Shown: positions 10,896 to 22,624 of the stretch, one piece after another
How positions within the stretch are numbered: position 1 is the first letter of the stretch
Layout: each line of letters starts with the position of its first letter
Assembly: GCA_028456385.1 (NCBI GenBank)
Contig: JALNQF010000093.1
Coordinates: 107,196 to 171,195 of the forward strand
Direction of reading: 5' to 3'
Length of the DNA: 64,000 nt
Source: Ophiosphaerella korrae
Taxonomy: Eukaryota > Ascomycota > Dothideomycetes > Pleosporales > Phaeosphaeriaceae
The notes under the pieces: model-generated
Told to the model about the DNA's origin: nothing
The model's database searches: none
What the model saw: the letters and a program-made list of their open reading frames with translations, nothing else
Made by a program: the position numbers and the translations under genes

Positions 10896-12661
10896 TTAAG
10901 GACGACGATAAATCATAGGGTAACCGCGGCGGGTCCCCTCCCAGATTTTTATTGCACTTTGATCAGTAGTGCCTTCCTGTACCGATACTGCAGGTTGGAC
11001 CATCTCAAACGCTTCCCGACTTAAGTAGAATCCAAACCCAGCCTGGTTGACTCCCAAATAATAGTTGGCAGTCACAGGGCTAGAATTAAGCAGTGATTTG
11101 ACCCAATCCATGCTATTGGAGTCATCTTGTAGTGCAGTCATAGCCATACCGACTGGGAATAGATACAGATATGTTGGCTCCTTGCTATGATGATGATGAC
11201 GTGTGACCCAATCGAACACAGACAGTATCTCTAGAGCTAGGTCTCGTAGAGTAACCCTAGCGCCAGGTCTTAAAAGGGGCTGAAAAGAGGTAGGCTTCGT
11301 GAGGGTCGTTTCGTGCGATGAAGCAATAGTCCCACAAACTTTGATGGTTTCGGCCGCGTTCAGAGGATCCATTTTAAATACCAAGGCCAGTAACCACATC
11401 AATGTAGAGTTATATAGCATTAGCTCGGATGCCAATACAAAACGGCGAAACCGCAATCGGCTGGTCACACCTATGACCGGGATAGGGGGTAGTGCGGAAT
11501 CCAGGTCGCTGCTGATTTCATGTGAAGAGTGAGCCTGCCAACGCCATCGCCATCGGTACAGCAAAATCAACTGCAGCTTCACCCTTTCCAGCAGCTCATG
11601 ATATGAACTCTGTTCTAATATGCTTGGGGAATCTAAAGCAGCAAGGTCCTGCAAGATTCCAGGCACAACAATCAAGATATCCAGTAGCTCACTCTGTGGC
11701 TTTTTCATCGCCTGGTTCTGAAGCCAAGGAACAGTGCGCCACTTTTCATCTTCAAGAAATAATCGCTGCTTGCCTATAAGAGAACTGACCAGCTTGGCAC
11801 GTCAGCTCGCGTAAAGATGGTATGAGTTCAGGCTCGGTGCGTGCTTACCAGGATAGCTCGGCCAGCCTCGAAAGCATCCAGGAGTGGTTGGCGTTGGAAT
11901 GCTTCCGGTCCACAGAGATGAAACAACCTCGCCAGTGCTCTAAGATGAAATATAGCACCAGCACGGTCAGCCTGCCTACCCTGCTTCGCGTCAACCCAAA
12001 CTCTTTGAAGCACCGTCTGATCGTGCTACTTACGGCATGCATCAACAGTACAATAATTGGTACGATCAGATTCGAACCATCTTGATGGAAGTTTGCTAAC
12101 TCAGTCGCAAGCTGAGATAGGGTCTGACCATAAAGAATTATACCCCGGCGCTCGATGTCTGGCTGGTGATTGGAACAACCAAAATCAGCTTGCGAGAGTG
12201 CGTGGGTGGCATTCAGCGATAGTGAGCCAAGTTTCCCACTGGCGGCATGCTCTAACCAAACTGCTCCCGAGGAACGCCAAACATGGTTTGCAAAAAGCCA
12301 TGCAAGACAAATATCGTCTCTAAAGGCTATCAAGCTCAGTTCTGGTGGCGGGGAAGGTGAGCCCACACGAGTCATTACTTCTCGTTGCACACTGATTGCA
12401 ACTTGGTTTTCACGCCAGGAAACAGAACTGGATTGAATTACTGGCACGGTGGATGTAATCCGCCAAATGCGTTCGCGTTCATATCCCAAACATTTGAATC
12501 CGGCTTTGGTGCAGCGTTCGCAGTCCGGCCTGGCCTCGTCTGAACAACTTGTTAGCATTGGTTCTGACTATTTAGAGAGTAATCTGACTGTACTGACCAC
12601 ACTTCACATGTCGCTTCCGACAAGTATTACAGCCTTTACTTCGGCCGGGTACTCCAACCAT
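10896..12661 (-). CDS. Zn2Cys6 fungal transcription factor
   Basis: Four exons, 12661-12598, 12539-12034, 11971-11849 and 11765-10896, with introns of 58, 62 and 83 bp; about 520 residues. The last acceptor could be CAG or the AAG three bases earlier. The first intron interrupts the binuclear cluster, which joins as CNTCRKRHVKC-DEARPDCERC-TKAGFKC, a perfect C-x2-C-x6-C-x6-C-x2-C-x6-C. The rest has the helical fungal-specific regulatory region, with LFHLCGPEAFQ, FLEDEKWRTVPW and a C-terminal IWEGTRRGYPM motif. It should be a nuclear DNA-binding regulator. It lies divergent from a secreted hydrolase across about 670 bp, so a local target is possible but untested. Confidence 0.9.
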
Positions 12662-13330
12662 TATCACTTGAGAACGTACTTGATAGCACTAGACTTGGCT
12701 CATAAACGCGGTTCGGAAAGCCTAGGTAGTGACGCGCTGCTTCTCTATCGAAAGAAGGCTCAACTTCTTATAATTTATGCATTCATAATCCTGTCCTTCC
12801 CTGTGGCGACGGTAGAGGGAGAGCAATGCTGGTCAAGCTGAATCTCAAATTCTTCCCAGGTTATCAAATTTTTATTTTCTAAAGTCTAAGCCACTCCCAC
12901 GTCAGTTCTATCACATCCATAAGACGGGGTAAGCGATATGTCGATGTTGTGCTAGTCCAAGCCGATTTGAATTACAATTGGGGTAGGCTGACAGCCCGTG
13001 GGGGCGTCATGAATCCGGCTGAAACCGTTCTGTTGGAACACCAAACCCCAGCCCTCTCACCGTCTTCCTGCAGGGCCAAGTAGTGCAACGCAACGGCCTC
13101 CGCGCTAAGATAGCGCATTATCCTTCCAAGGTTAGATTCAGCGAGCATACACGATTTAGTATACCAGAACAACCTAAACTTAGAGGATATAATTTCGTGG
13201 CAGATGTGAGAAAAGAAATATAAAGGAACACGAACGCCTACGTAAGAATACTTTGAGTGTCACAAACAACCCTCTTTTATCTCGTTTTCATTGTTTTCCG
13301 GTCTTAATTGCATCCTGTTCTTTCATCACC
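12662..13330. promoter_or_regulatory. Divergent promoter region, transcription factor / secreted hydrolase
   Basis: About 670 bp between head-to-head genes. A good TATA-like box, TATAAAGG at 13219-13226, lies some 105 bp before the hydrolase ATG. I saw no clear paired CGG binding site for the neighbouring Zn2Cys6 protein, though short CGG/CCG triplets are present. Confidence 0.5.
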
Positions 13331-14605
13331 ATGATGTCCCTACAAAAAATATCTCTCTTGAGCCTACTTTCCACCTCTCTTGCCAGCCCTATGACATATA
13401 ATTCAAGCACACCCGATGCTTCCACATTGAGCTTGCCCTACTACCCTCCTTCTGCAGATTGTTGGGAGTACAAAGTTCCCGTTACTATTAGCTCTGAGAA
13501 CAAAGTCTTTCACTTTCCGGACTGGAAGGACGACTATGCGCTTCAGGACTTTCTCACAAATGTAACAACATGGAATGTCAGTCCGATTAGCCCAATCATA
13601 GGAAAGAAGAATGAAACCGCAACCTACAAGATTGCAGCATCCTTCTGTACGCCTAAAGGGGCAAAGAAATCGACAATCATTCTCGCTACTCATGGTATTG
13701 GCCAAGCTCGCACTCATTGGAACGCATTCTACGAGCCTGAGCAGTACAATTTTGTTCAGCATGCTATAAGTCAGGGTTACTCTGTTTGGTTCTACGATCG
13801 CCTAGGCACGGGCGAGTCTGAGAAGTATGGATACCTTCAAATTTCTCATGACTATTAATTAATATCGTCAGAGTTTCCGGCTTCTCTATTCAACTTCAGA
13901 AACACAAAGCAATTCTAGTCGAGCTTACCAAGATTGTGAAGTCTGGAAAGTATACTGGAACGTTCGGCAAACCTGACAAGCTTGCTGTCATGGGTTTCTC
14001 TTTCGGCTCATTCATAACACACTTCGCAGTTGCCGAAAACCCCAAAATCGCAGACGCAGCTATTTTGACCGCTATCAATTACAATGCGACCGGCCTCAAT
14101 CTGAATGGACTTATTCGATCTTTTGTCCCTCGTATTGCATCTCTCCAGAGACCCTCTCGCTTTGGACAGCTTGATCCTGGCTATCTGACCTGGTCTGATA
14201 AACTAGCACAGATCAACACATACTTCAAGTACCCGTTTTACGACTTACCAACAGCATCTGTAGCCGAGGAATACAAAGAGGCATTTGGGATTGGAGAGTT
14301 TTTGACCCTTACTGATGGCAACTTCGATGCTTCTGGCTTCACTGGTTCGGCACTGGTCTGTCCCCTCTTCTTAGTCGCCGATTACATACTAATTGATTTT
14401 TTAGGCAATCACAGGCAAGAACGACTATATCGTTTGCGACGGCGATTGCGGGCCCATCTTCGAGCAACCTGCGCGTACCATTTGGAAGAATGCAAAGTTC
14501 ACGCCATATTTGCATCCGAACGCAAGCCATAACTTTAACTTTCACCACAATGCTATGGGTGCTTATAAAGTCATCACGAACTTCTTGGGTGATAATGGGC
14601 TTTGA
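13331..14605 (+). CDS. Secreted alpha/beta hydrolase
   Basis: Exons 13331-13824, 13872-14355 and 14405-14605, introns 13825-13871 (47 bp) and 14356-14404 (49 bp, weak GTCTGT donor), 392 residues. It starts at MMSLQKISLLSLLSTSLASP, a clear signal peptide; ATG 13334 is an alternative. The oxyanion-side motif is ATHGIGQ, the strand-turn is YDRLGTGESE, and the nucleophile elbow GFSFGS puts Ser at about 208. The Asp is probably in GKNDYIVCDGDCG and the His in NASHNFNFHHN near the end. Many Asn-X-Ser/Thr sites agree with secretion. The substrate cannot be told from sequence; such fungal proteins are annotated only as hydrolases. Confidence 0.87.
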
Positions 14606-15161
14606 ACCGGTATGCGATACCTGTCTGAGAGTCTGTAAGAGTTGTTCACTATGCTTGATGGATTGAATGCTTTGGGAAAGATAATACTCTGTTGTGATTC
14701 TTGTTGCCGTTCATCTCCCTGTTATCAGTTACTGTTGGAATTTGTGTTCTGAGCAGAGCACCTATATAATCTGGTCTGTCATTACCAATTTGCTATCTTT
14801 AGTTACCTTACACGAAATTCAACTCCAGTTTTCACTGGAGTAGACACTTGTTTTCTTCAAACGCGCTTTGGTTTCTGAAGCAAGAGCGGGGTATGCTCAG
14901 TGATCGAGTTTGCTGCTGTATTTTGAAGTATTGATAACTGGAGTTTGTGCATGGTTGAGACCTTTCTAGTGCACAAAGGAAGTGTGCGGTCTAACAATGG
15001 AAAGTGTGCTACCAATGTTAGGCGCGACCACTTTTGTCGACACTCGATAGCTATAGACTCCGTTATTGAAACACCAGTACGAATACAAAACATGATTTTG
15101 ATGTTAAAGTGGTTGTATTATGCGGTGCAGTGCAGTCACTATTTCCGTGTAACATCGTTAC
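14606..15161. other. Convergent intergenic, small hairpin
   Basis: About 555 bp between tail-to-tail genes. It holds a perfect 7-bp inverted repeat with a 4-base loop at 14823-14840 (CTCCAGT-TTTC-ACTGGAG). No gene is seen. Confidence 0.5.
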
Positions 15162-18100
15162 TTATAACGCCCACTCATCCTTATTATCTGCGGGTGTAGT
15201 AAACGGCTCATTGATGAGCTTGACAGCCAATTCGCTACATAGAACACTGTTGAATAGTTAGCTGAAACTAAAGCCCTACTCAGTTACAGTTCCATTCATT
15301 GACTTACCAACTTGATCCAACCAGCGCATCCAATTCCCTAATCGCCTTCTCTCTCTTCACTCCACTGAGCGTCCCCTTGCTAACGTCGACTTGTAACTCT
15401 GCAATCCTCTTGCCTCGCGCAATACCCGCCAACTCGACAACTTTCTTCGCAAGACAGTCGCTATGAAACGCGTGTTGGCACGGGAACACAAAGAATTGGC
15501 GTGCAAGCAACGGTAAACCACATATATAACATCGTTCACCTGGTTCTACAATGGCGTACCGTTGCTCAAGCGCCTTGATGTCTGATTTGATATGTTGCGC
15601 CGTCAGTTCAGAGTCGTCCATTTCGGACTTCAAGTTGTCAATGCGACGCGAATAGTCTTCTAGGGCAGTGCATATTTCCTCCTTAAAGTCATCAATAACG
15701 ACAAAGTCTGGGAAAAAGGGAATTAGGTCTTCGATCCGGAGAACATCAACACGTCGGAGGAATTCGATTGCAGTTTTAATACCAGAAGATTGGGATATGA
15801 CTTTCTTCGCGATGGCAAGCCAGAGCTTCTTGCGGAGCGCGGGTTCGGTGTTGGATCGATCTGCTACGGAGGATGCTAGATCTATTTCGTCATATTTTAG
15901 TGCGAGGTCGACGGCCTGAACATATTGCTGCATAGAACTGTATATATGCACACACGATTGCACGCGTTTGTGCTGAATGCACAGGCGGAGAGCAAAGTCG
16001 GCATCGTAATTCTGCTCGTGGGCGAGTGATTGACCTTCGAGATACGCAAGCAGAGCTGACTCGCCCTTAGTTGGATGGGATGCGTATAACGATATCAGAG
16101 TGTTGTGCACTGCTGCATCGGTCGAACTGTGTTGGTTGATCTCAAAGAGGAGATAGCGTACAGCCTGATTCTGATTCAGGGCGACTTTCGTAGTGTTGTT
16201 ATAATTCAGAAATGCAGGAATGAGCTTCTGTGCATCGAAGGTGGAGTGGCGCATCATGATATCAGTCAACTCAACCGGCACATGAGCCATCAATACACTA
16301 CTGTATTTGTAGAAAATCTCTGGATCTGTCTGCTTTTTCAGTACGTCCAGAGATTCTTGCCACCGCTCTCGTTGAACCCAATATGAGAGTACATAGTTGT
16401 AGTCGTTGGCCACGGTTGCGAAGAACAAGAGTTCTTCTTCCCGGCCGTGGCTACTGATGATATCGTATACAGTCTTGCGGTCCAGGTCAGCTTTGTACTT
16501 GGTCACAAAATCTTGATATTCCTTCCTGACAACAGATAGCTGATCGTGAGTCTCAGCGGTGTTCATGCTTTCCGAAAGCTCGGCTCTAGTCGTAATGGTG
16601 TCATCCAATATGTTGAGTTTCGCCATGTACAACTCTATAAGCCACGTAGCAACCATCATCCTCTGCATGATGGACGATTTCTTCAACGTTGACAGTCTTG
16701 TGACCAAGTATTTTCGGAGGGCATCTTGCTCCCCCTTGTCAATAAAAGTCAAAGCGACTTCCTCAAATGGCTTTGTGCTTCGTCCATAGACGGTAGCTGC
16801 CTCCATGTACTGCCCTCTACCAACAAGATAGTCGCCAGAGGCTGTTGCCACAGCATCTTTTTGCGCGGATGTTTTTGCGTACTGTGACGCTGCATCAAAT
16901 TGCTGTGCTTTCAACAAGATTTTCCAGACGTCTCGTGTTTCATCAGTTATAACAATCTCAAATATCTCTCGCGTAGTAAAGAGCCAGTATGTGTTCTTCT
17001 TAATGTCGGCCACAAGCCCAACCGCACTTTGGCCCTGGTCCAACACAATTTGATCCAGAACTACGGTATCGTCAAGACGGTTGACTGCAACTACCCTCCC
17101 CTCTACCAACTGCAAGATATGCCAGGGGCTGAGAATCATTGAGCTGACCGCATCCTGCATTTTTCTTGTCCGTCCGCTTGCAGTCTGAGAAGGCGGAATT
17201 CGTGATCGAGGTAGCATTTTCGAGTCTTCCAAGACCTTACCACCGAGCTCAGTAGTATCTTGTGATAGATATAATTTGCCGTGAAGTACACCCTGCGATG
17301 AAAGCCAACCAAATATTCTCCCGTTGTTCGACTGATCGTGGCTGGGCGAGTCCTGGCTCTCTGGGGAAACTGCTAATAACGCAGTCGCGGAAGGAGCTGC
17401 ATTAGGAATTTCACGAATGGTCGCAGATTCGCTTTCGAACAGCTTCGAGAATATGGAGCCGCTTCCCTCGTGACCTGATCGCCCAAGTTTGCCAGCAAAA
17501 TGAAGGAATGTTGATGGTGTGGTAATGATGATCCGCCGCAGGTCTGGCCGGCCGGGTATAACGTCTGTCCATAGGCCTACTACAGGTCCGTCGCTTGTGT
17601 GGTATACGTTCTTTAAGTATTTCTCCTCCCTGCGATAGAACTCGGACGAGGGTTCAATGAAGACCTCGTAGATATTGCCGTCAGACGCTCCTACTAGTAT
17701 TTCGCGTGTCGAGGCAGTCGGCTGTGAAGGGTTCCATGATATGCTCTCTATAACGACTCCTTTCAGCCGCGACAGTGCTTTGGGGGTCCGCGACTGTGTA
17801 TGAAGGTAGTAATTCTCGGCGAGGGTGGTGGTTACGATGAGGTGTGATGCGGAGGGATCAAGGAAGAGGCGCTTGATGACACCAATCTCGGACGGCTTCT
17901 TAGGCAAATCAATATCTTGATGGTAGTGAGCAACTGCTTTGCTAAAAGGTGGAGAGTGTGGCAATGCTCACGAACCGTCTATATCGGCGGGACTGTCTAA
18001 GTCTATGCGCAAGATGCGCCCAGTCGAAAGCGCCAATATCAGCACATTGTTGGCCACGGCAGCTGCAACAAAGTCTGAGGATATATTGAATTGCAGCGAT

Positions 18101-18195
18101 ACGCGTTCTATGTTGAACATGGGCTGCGACACATCGTCATCTTGCACGTTGCTCATGCTAGGTGGAGCGTATCCGCCTCCCAAATCGTACGCCAT
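15162..18195 (-). CDS. vps18: Vps18/Pep3, HOPS/CORVET tethering subunit with C-terminal RING
   Basis: Three exons, 18195-17976, 17915-15308 and 15246-15162, total 970 residues. Intron 17916-17975 (60 bp) uses a GTTCGT donor and joins PADID to DIDLPKK. Intron 15247-15307 (61 bp) joins LVGSS to CVLCSE. The N-terminal half is the Vps18 beta-propeller (LSTGRILRIDLD, TLAENYYLHTQSR, STREILVGASDGNIYEV). The middle is the alpha-solenoid clathrin-heavy-chain-type repeat. The C-terminus is a RING-like finger: CYICGLPL, then FPCQHAFHSDC, with the last CxxC supplied only by the third exon. In the family it acts at endosomes and vacuole in membrane tethering before fusion. A model stopping at TGG-TAA 15304 would lose the last RING pair. 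Confidence 0.93.
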
Positions 18196-18638
18196 ATTAG
18201 ATTTATCGAGCTCAACGTTATGGTGCTCCTGGGATCATGACGTTGGAAAGGAGCCACAGCTTAGGTCACTTTAGTAAGTGCGTTTCGTCTTTGTAGTTGT
18301 TGTTCAGCTTGGTCGAGCCATCCAGCGCAGGTGCATCCGTGACGCTTGACTTTGGAGCTTGGACATCGGAGATGGACCGGAAATACGCCGGAGATCGATT
18401 GGGTCTAATATCCAACTTTATCTCCGTCTTTCGTTCCGAGACACCGAGGTGCATTTATCCCCGCTTTCTAACATCCTCTTTGTCATTAATGGGCTCAGCT
18501 AGCATAGCAAACGTACGAAAGTTAGTGTGTTGACTCCTACTATAAAGCCTGAACAAGATATAATGTTGGAAAACTAGTCTTGGGCATTTTCATCTCCAAC
18601 AAACCCAACAAAGAATTGGCACAGTCTAATCTCACATC
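18196..18638. other. Divergent intergenic region
   Basis: About 440 bp between vps18 and the start of the decayed small gene. It should hold the vps18 promoter. No gene and no clear TATA box seen. Confidence 0.5.
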
Positions 18639-19237
18639 GTGTCACCGATTCCAACTGTAGTGGTCGGAAAAAACCCCAGGATAGCAAACAAGGTCCGCGA
18701 AGGCCTTTTTCCAGAGTACGATGGTATGCTTTTGCTCATGTTTTCCTCCACTCCTGAGGTCGCCGTCGGAGCTCATCTGATGTTCCCCTCAGTAATACAC
18801 ATCATCCAGAGCGTTGAAGAGGGAATCAAAGATCTTCCTCTCCTCCTCTCTAACCCAATCCAACCTCCATCAGATACCGAAGGCAACCTTGGTTCGAGGA
18901 ATTACACTGCTCGACCCCTGGCTGTCGCGGTAGGCGGGGGGGGGTTCGACAATACCATGTTTCAATAAATGAAAGATGAATGTAAAAATGTTGAACAAGG
19001 GACATTTTGGGTGAGAACTCATTCCTTTTGCGCCTAAGTTTTCTCACAGCAAATGTGGTTGCTGACACTAATTTGATAAAATAGCTTAGAGCCGATATTA
19101 CGAGAGTCGGCGAGGTGCCAAATTTCGAAGACCCAGAGGCGTATGGCGCAGAAGTAGCCAAGAGAATCAAGAAAAAGTTAGATGAGCTTGCGGTTGGGCA
19201 GGAAGGGGCAAAAGAAACAGGGCTACATTATTTTTAA
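18639..19237 (+). pseudogene. Decayed small fungal protein gene (start lost, internal stop)
   Basis: A three-exon structure can be read: 18639-18723, 18793-19010 and 19085-19237, with well-formed introns 18724-18792 (69 bp) and 19011-19084 (74 bp). The product would be about 150 residues, with SPIPTVVVGKNPRIANKVREG at the front, DVIHIIQSVEEGIKDLP across intron 1 and ARPLAVAVGGG in the middle. I recall similar small uncharacterised fungal proteins with a nucleotide-binding-like fold. Here the expected ATG reads GTG (18639), no in-frame ATG exists upstream, and TAA at 18966-18968 interrupts exon 2. A nine-G run sits at 18936-18944. The frame otherwise continues to a stop at 19235. I call it a recent pseudogene. 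Confidence 0.65.
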
Positions 19238-19376
19238 TCACAGGAAACAGTTGTGAACACAAGTGGCTCAAGCCTTCAGAGTATCAATCATGATCAATGA
19301 CAAAAGTTTATGGAATACCAAAAGCCAAAGAGATACCCATCGTCTTTCAGTATCCAAGTTCCTAATTTGCTATTTC

Positions 19377-21552
19377 CTAATGCTTCCTCGACCACAAGAC
19401 CACCCACCCCAATAATCTGTACACGAAAACAATAACCAACATGTAACCCACATACTTCCCCATACTCTTCGTATCATACCCAAAATTTGCCAAAACTGCC
19501 TTACCTTCCACCATGCATTGCTCCTGCAGTTTATTCGGATACATGCAATTACAGCCGCTCCCTCCCTCCACAACCGCACACGAATAGTTCCTCTTTCCAA
19601 ACTCATTTACCATCATGCCGCGAAATACGTACGCTTGATAATCAATGTAGTGAAAGACATACCGCCAAAACACATTGAGCGTATCAGGCTGCACCATGAA
19701 CCCATTCACGCACATCCACAGCCCATTCGCGAATGCAGTAGCCGCAAGCGCGACAACAAAAATCGGTATGAGCGAGGATAATAGAACGACGAGGGATTCT
19801 GCAGCAAGGAGGTCAAGGAAGAGCCAGAGAACCCAGGTCCAGAAGCCCGTGGCTGTGGGATTGAAGTTACCGAGCCAGTAGGATATCACGCTAAATAGAA
19901 TCGTGATGAGGAAGAGGTAGGGTATTCCTATGATGAAGTTGGCGATTAGGAACGATGTAGGACCGTAGAGCCCATTGGATCGTTCTTTGGTGTAGAGCGC
20001 AAGGTCTTCGAGGTAGGCGGGAATGTAGGCTACGGCCATGACTATTTCAATCGTGTGTTAGTGAAAGGTCTCTTATAAGAGTGGGAGCAGGTGCTAGACT
20101 TACAGGACATGAAGGCGCCGCCGAAGAATATGGCGTTGGTAAAGTTTTGGATGTTGGCTTGCGTAGGTGATAGACGGAGCCAGACCGTACCCATCATAAT
20201 AGCGAGTCCCATGTACATTGCAACCCGAATTCCATATACTACGACGTCCCTATAACTCTTGACAAAGGAACGGTGGATGAGTGTCAGGGGAATCAGGAGA
20301 GGATTTGCAGAGTCGTGGTTATGAGTTGGTACATTTAGAGCGGAGGATTTGGCCGAAGAAGTTATAGCCTGTGATATATATGCAGCGTTTGGGGATTTCG
20401 TCCACGATGTATGCAAGTAGGAGAGTTGTTGACTTGATTTTGTTTCGTCTCGTGAGAAATCGGTGTTTACAAGCTGGATGACGAACTCGGCAGGGTTCAT
20501 ATAGAGTGGCATCTGCGCTGTGCTTTAGTCGATGGAGATAGAAGAATGAGAAGATGCAAAGCGTACTTCGTGTCCAAGCTTAGCAAAGTAGTCCTTGACT
20601 TCACTAACAGGGCCATTGTACGCCACTTTGCCGCGAGATAGAAGTATGAGTTTGTCGAACAGCTCGAAAGTCGTTGTTGATGGTTGATGAATCGATGTGA
20701 CAACGAGAACCTGGATATTCCGTCAGCTTTGGTTCCTAACAAAGATGTCCTTCTTACCTTGTATTTCTTCGCTATGATCCTCACAAAGTTCATAACCTCA
20801 AAGCTTGCTGCAGAGTCCAATCCACTCGTCGGTTCATCTAAGAATAGTATCTTCGGGCTCGTAATGAGTTGGCTAGCCACGCTAGTTCTCCTCTTCTGGC
20901 CACCAGAGACACCCTTTCGGATTGGTGTTCCAATCAAAGTGTTAGCTTGATTCTGAAGACCGAATGCTGATAACAGGCCCTCAATGCGAGCTTTCCGATC
21001 TGATTTGCTAATTGAACTGCACCTTTTGATTTAGTATGCTGTCCTATCGAATTAGATCTAAGGTTGTCCGCTTACCTTGGTAGTGCAAGCTGCGCGGCAA
21101 AATACAGTGTCTCACGTACAGTAAGCGAGCCCACGAGCGCATCTTCTTGCTCAACATAAGAACTAAATTTCCGAAAACTTTCCAGTTGCGTAGAAACTCC
21201 ATTTACGCGAAGGTCTTGCTGAATCTTGGCTTTGGGCATTGCAGCACGGTGAGCGAGAATATTCAGAAGCGTCGTTTTGCCAGAGCCACTAGACAAGTTG
21301 TTTGTTAGAGCCTCCCCGAATGAAATATCTGGTTCAAATGTACCTTGGCCCCATCAACGCAAGAAGTTCACCAGTTTCGATAATGCCATCGACGCCTGAG
21401 AGAATATCAATTGGCTCCTTCGTTGCTCTATCTTTGACGGTCACAGTGACTTTTTGCCAGCTGAAACTATGAACAGTTTCGTTTGTGAGATGTGCGTAGT
21501 CCTGTCCTATTGCATCCTTCTCAACGTCTGTCGAGATACTTGAAATTGGCAT
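19377..21552 (-). CDS. ABCG (White/PDR-like) half-size ABC transporter
   Basis: Six exons: 21552-21344, 21288-21076, 21016-20758, 20710-20567, 20512-20104 and 20041-19377, with introns of 47-62 bp; 632 residues. The order is nucleotide-binding domain then membrane domain, as in ABCG half-transporters. Walker A (MGPSGSGKTT) is split by intron 1, the Q-loop region is SSYVEQED, the signature is VSGGQKRR, Walker B is ILFLDEPTSGLD and the switch His is in TSIHQP. About six membrane segments follow, with a cysteine-bearing loop (CAVVEGGSGCNCMYP) before the last. The membrane half alone gives no substrate. Export of lipids or toxic compounds is the family range. It should dimerise to work. Confidence 0.92.
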
Positions 21553-22624
21553 CGTGGCGTTGCAGTTAGACAATCAGTGCTACTTCTCGTTCGTCTGAAA
21601 GATTGTGGTCAGCTGGGATCTAAGACAGGAATAAAAAAAGGGTGGATATTCGGCAGTGTGCGGTTGTCATTCAGCTATGTGGCTTACCTAAATAGGCTTA
21701 GAGGAGGACTTGTGAATGAATGCTAGGAAGATAACACATGAAAAAGCAGAACCAGTTGAAGCTTGGTGAGACATAGCAATATGGGCAGAGCTTGCCATAT
21801 TTATTGTAGTCTGTTTAGTGAGCTTGAAGCACCAAACCTCGTGCACTGTCATCGGCGACATCCCGGGGTTCAATAATACTCAGCTTACCACCCCCCCCCC
21901 CGGGCCCCAAGCGCTAGGATATATTCAGCCTTATAGCACCATAGAGTGGAGAAACCGCTTTTAAAGCTCTGCAAAGAAATTCTAGACCGGTGAACGGGCA
22001 TAACCCTGCCCGTGAGTTACCGAAAAGGACTATCACGTCAAAAAAAAAAAAATTGTACTGAAGCACCTATTCATCGTATCGCCATGATAGAACCTCGAAT
22101 GTATCTATAAAATATTGTGAGTTGTAATTCTAGACTCTTTTTTTGTGGAAAAAAAAAACTCTTATTCGGTCGACTACATTGAGAAAAGCCCCGGACGAGA
22201 ACATTGGAGGCACCCGGAAACTACTCAACTTCCAGTAACCACAATTCGACAATAAAAGTCAAAGTTGACTCCTTGATAGAATAGGAAATACCCACATCAT
22301 GACTCGTCGCCGTCGCCGCCGAGCAAATTAGCAACGTGTAGGTGTCATGGCCGACTCAGCTAGCAATTCATCGGCGAACGTTTGGCGATTTGGGTCCCTG
22401 CACCACCAACGTCGCCGACCACCCTGGCTCCTGTAGGGCTGAGCTCTAGCGCACAGCAAGGATACACCGTATGCGCTCGGTCTATCATTCAAAAATAGAA
22501 ACTCAGTCATGGCATAGCTGAGAGGCTGAAGATCCATGTGCTGATCGCAAGACTACAAGGTATGCACAAGTACCCTGTAACAGAAGCCCGTGATACGCTT
22601 TGCAATATATATCATTTCGCCAAC
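21553..22624. other. Intergenic with homopolymer runs
   Basis: About 1.07 kb between the ABC transporter start and the sec8 3' end. It holds a run of eleven C at 21891-21901 and A/T runs near 22040 and 22140. Short frames here have no recognisable product. Confidence 0.55.

Noticed and set aside
14823..14840. 7-bp hairpin as a terminator or RNA element
   Set aside because: A stem this short is expected by chance, and nuclear fungal genes do not use such terminators.
17942..17971. 30-nt intron in vps18 as the main splice
   Set aside because: Too short for usual splicing; the 60-bp alternative gives the conserved DID-DIDLP join. It is kept only as a finding to test.
10896..21552. Secondary-metabolite gene cluster
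   Set aside because: A regulator, a hydrolase and an ABC transporter are present, but no polyketide, peptide, terpene or other backbone synthase, and vps18 sits in the middle.
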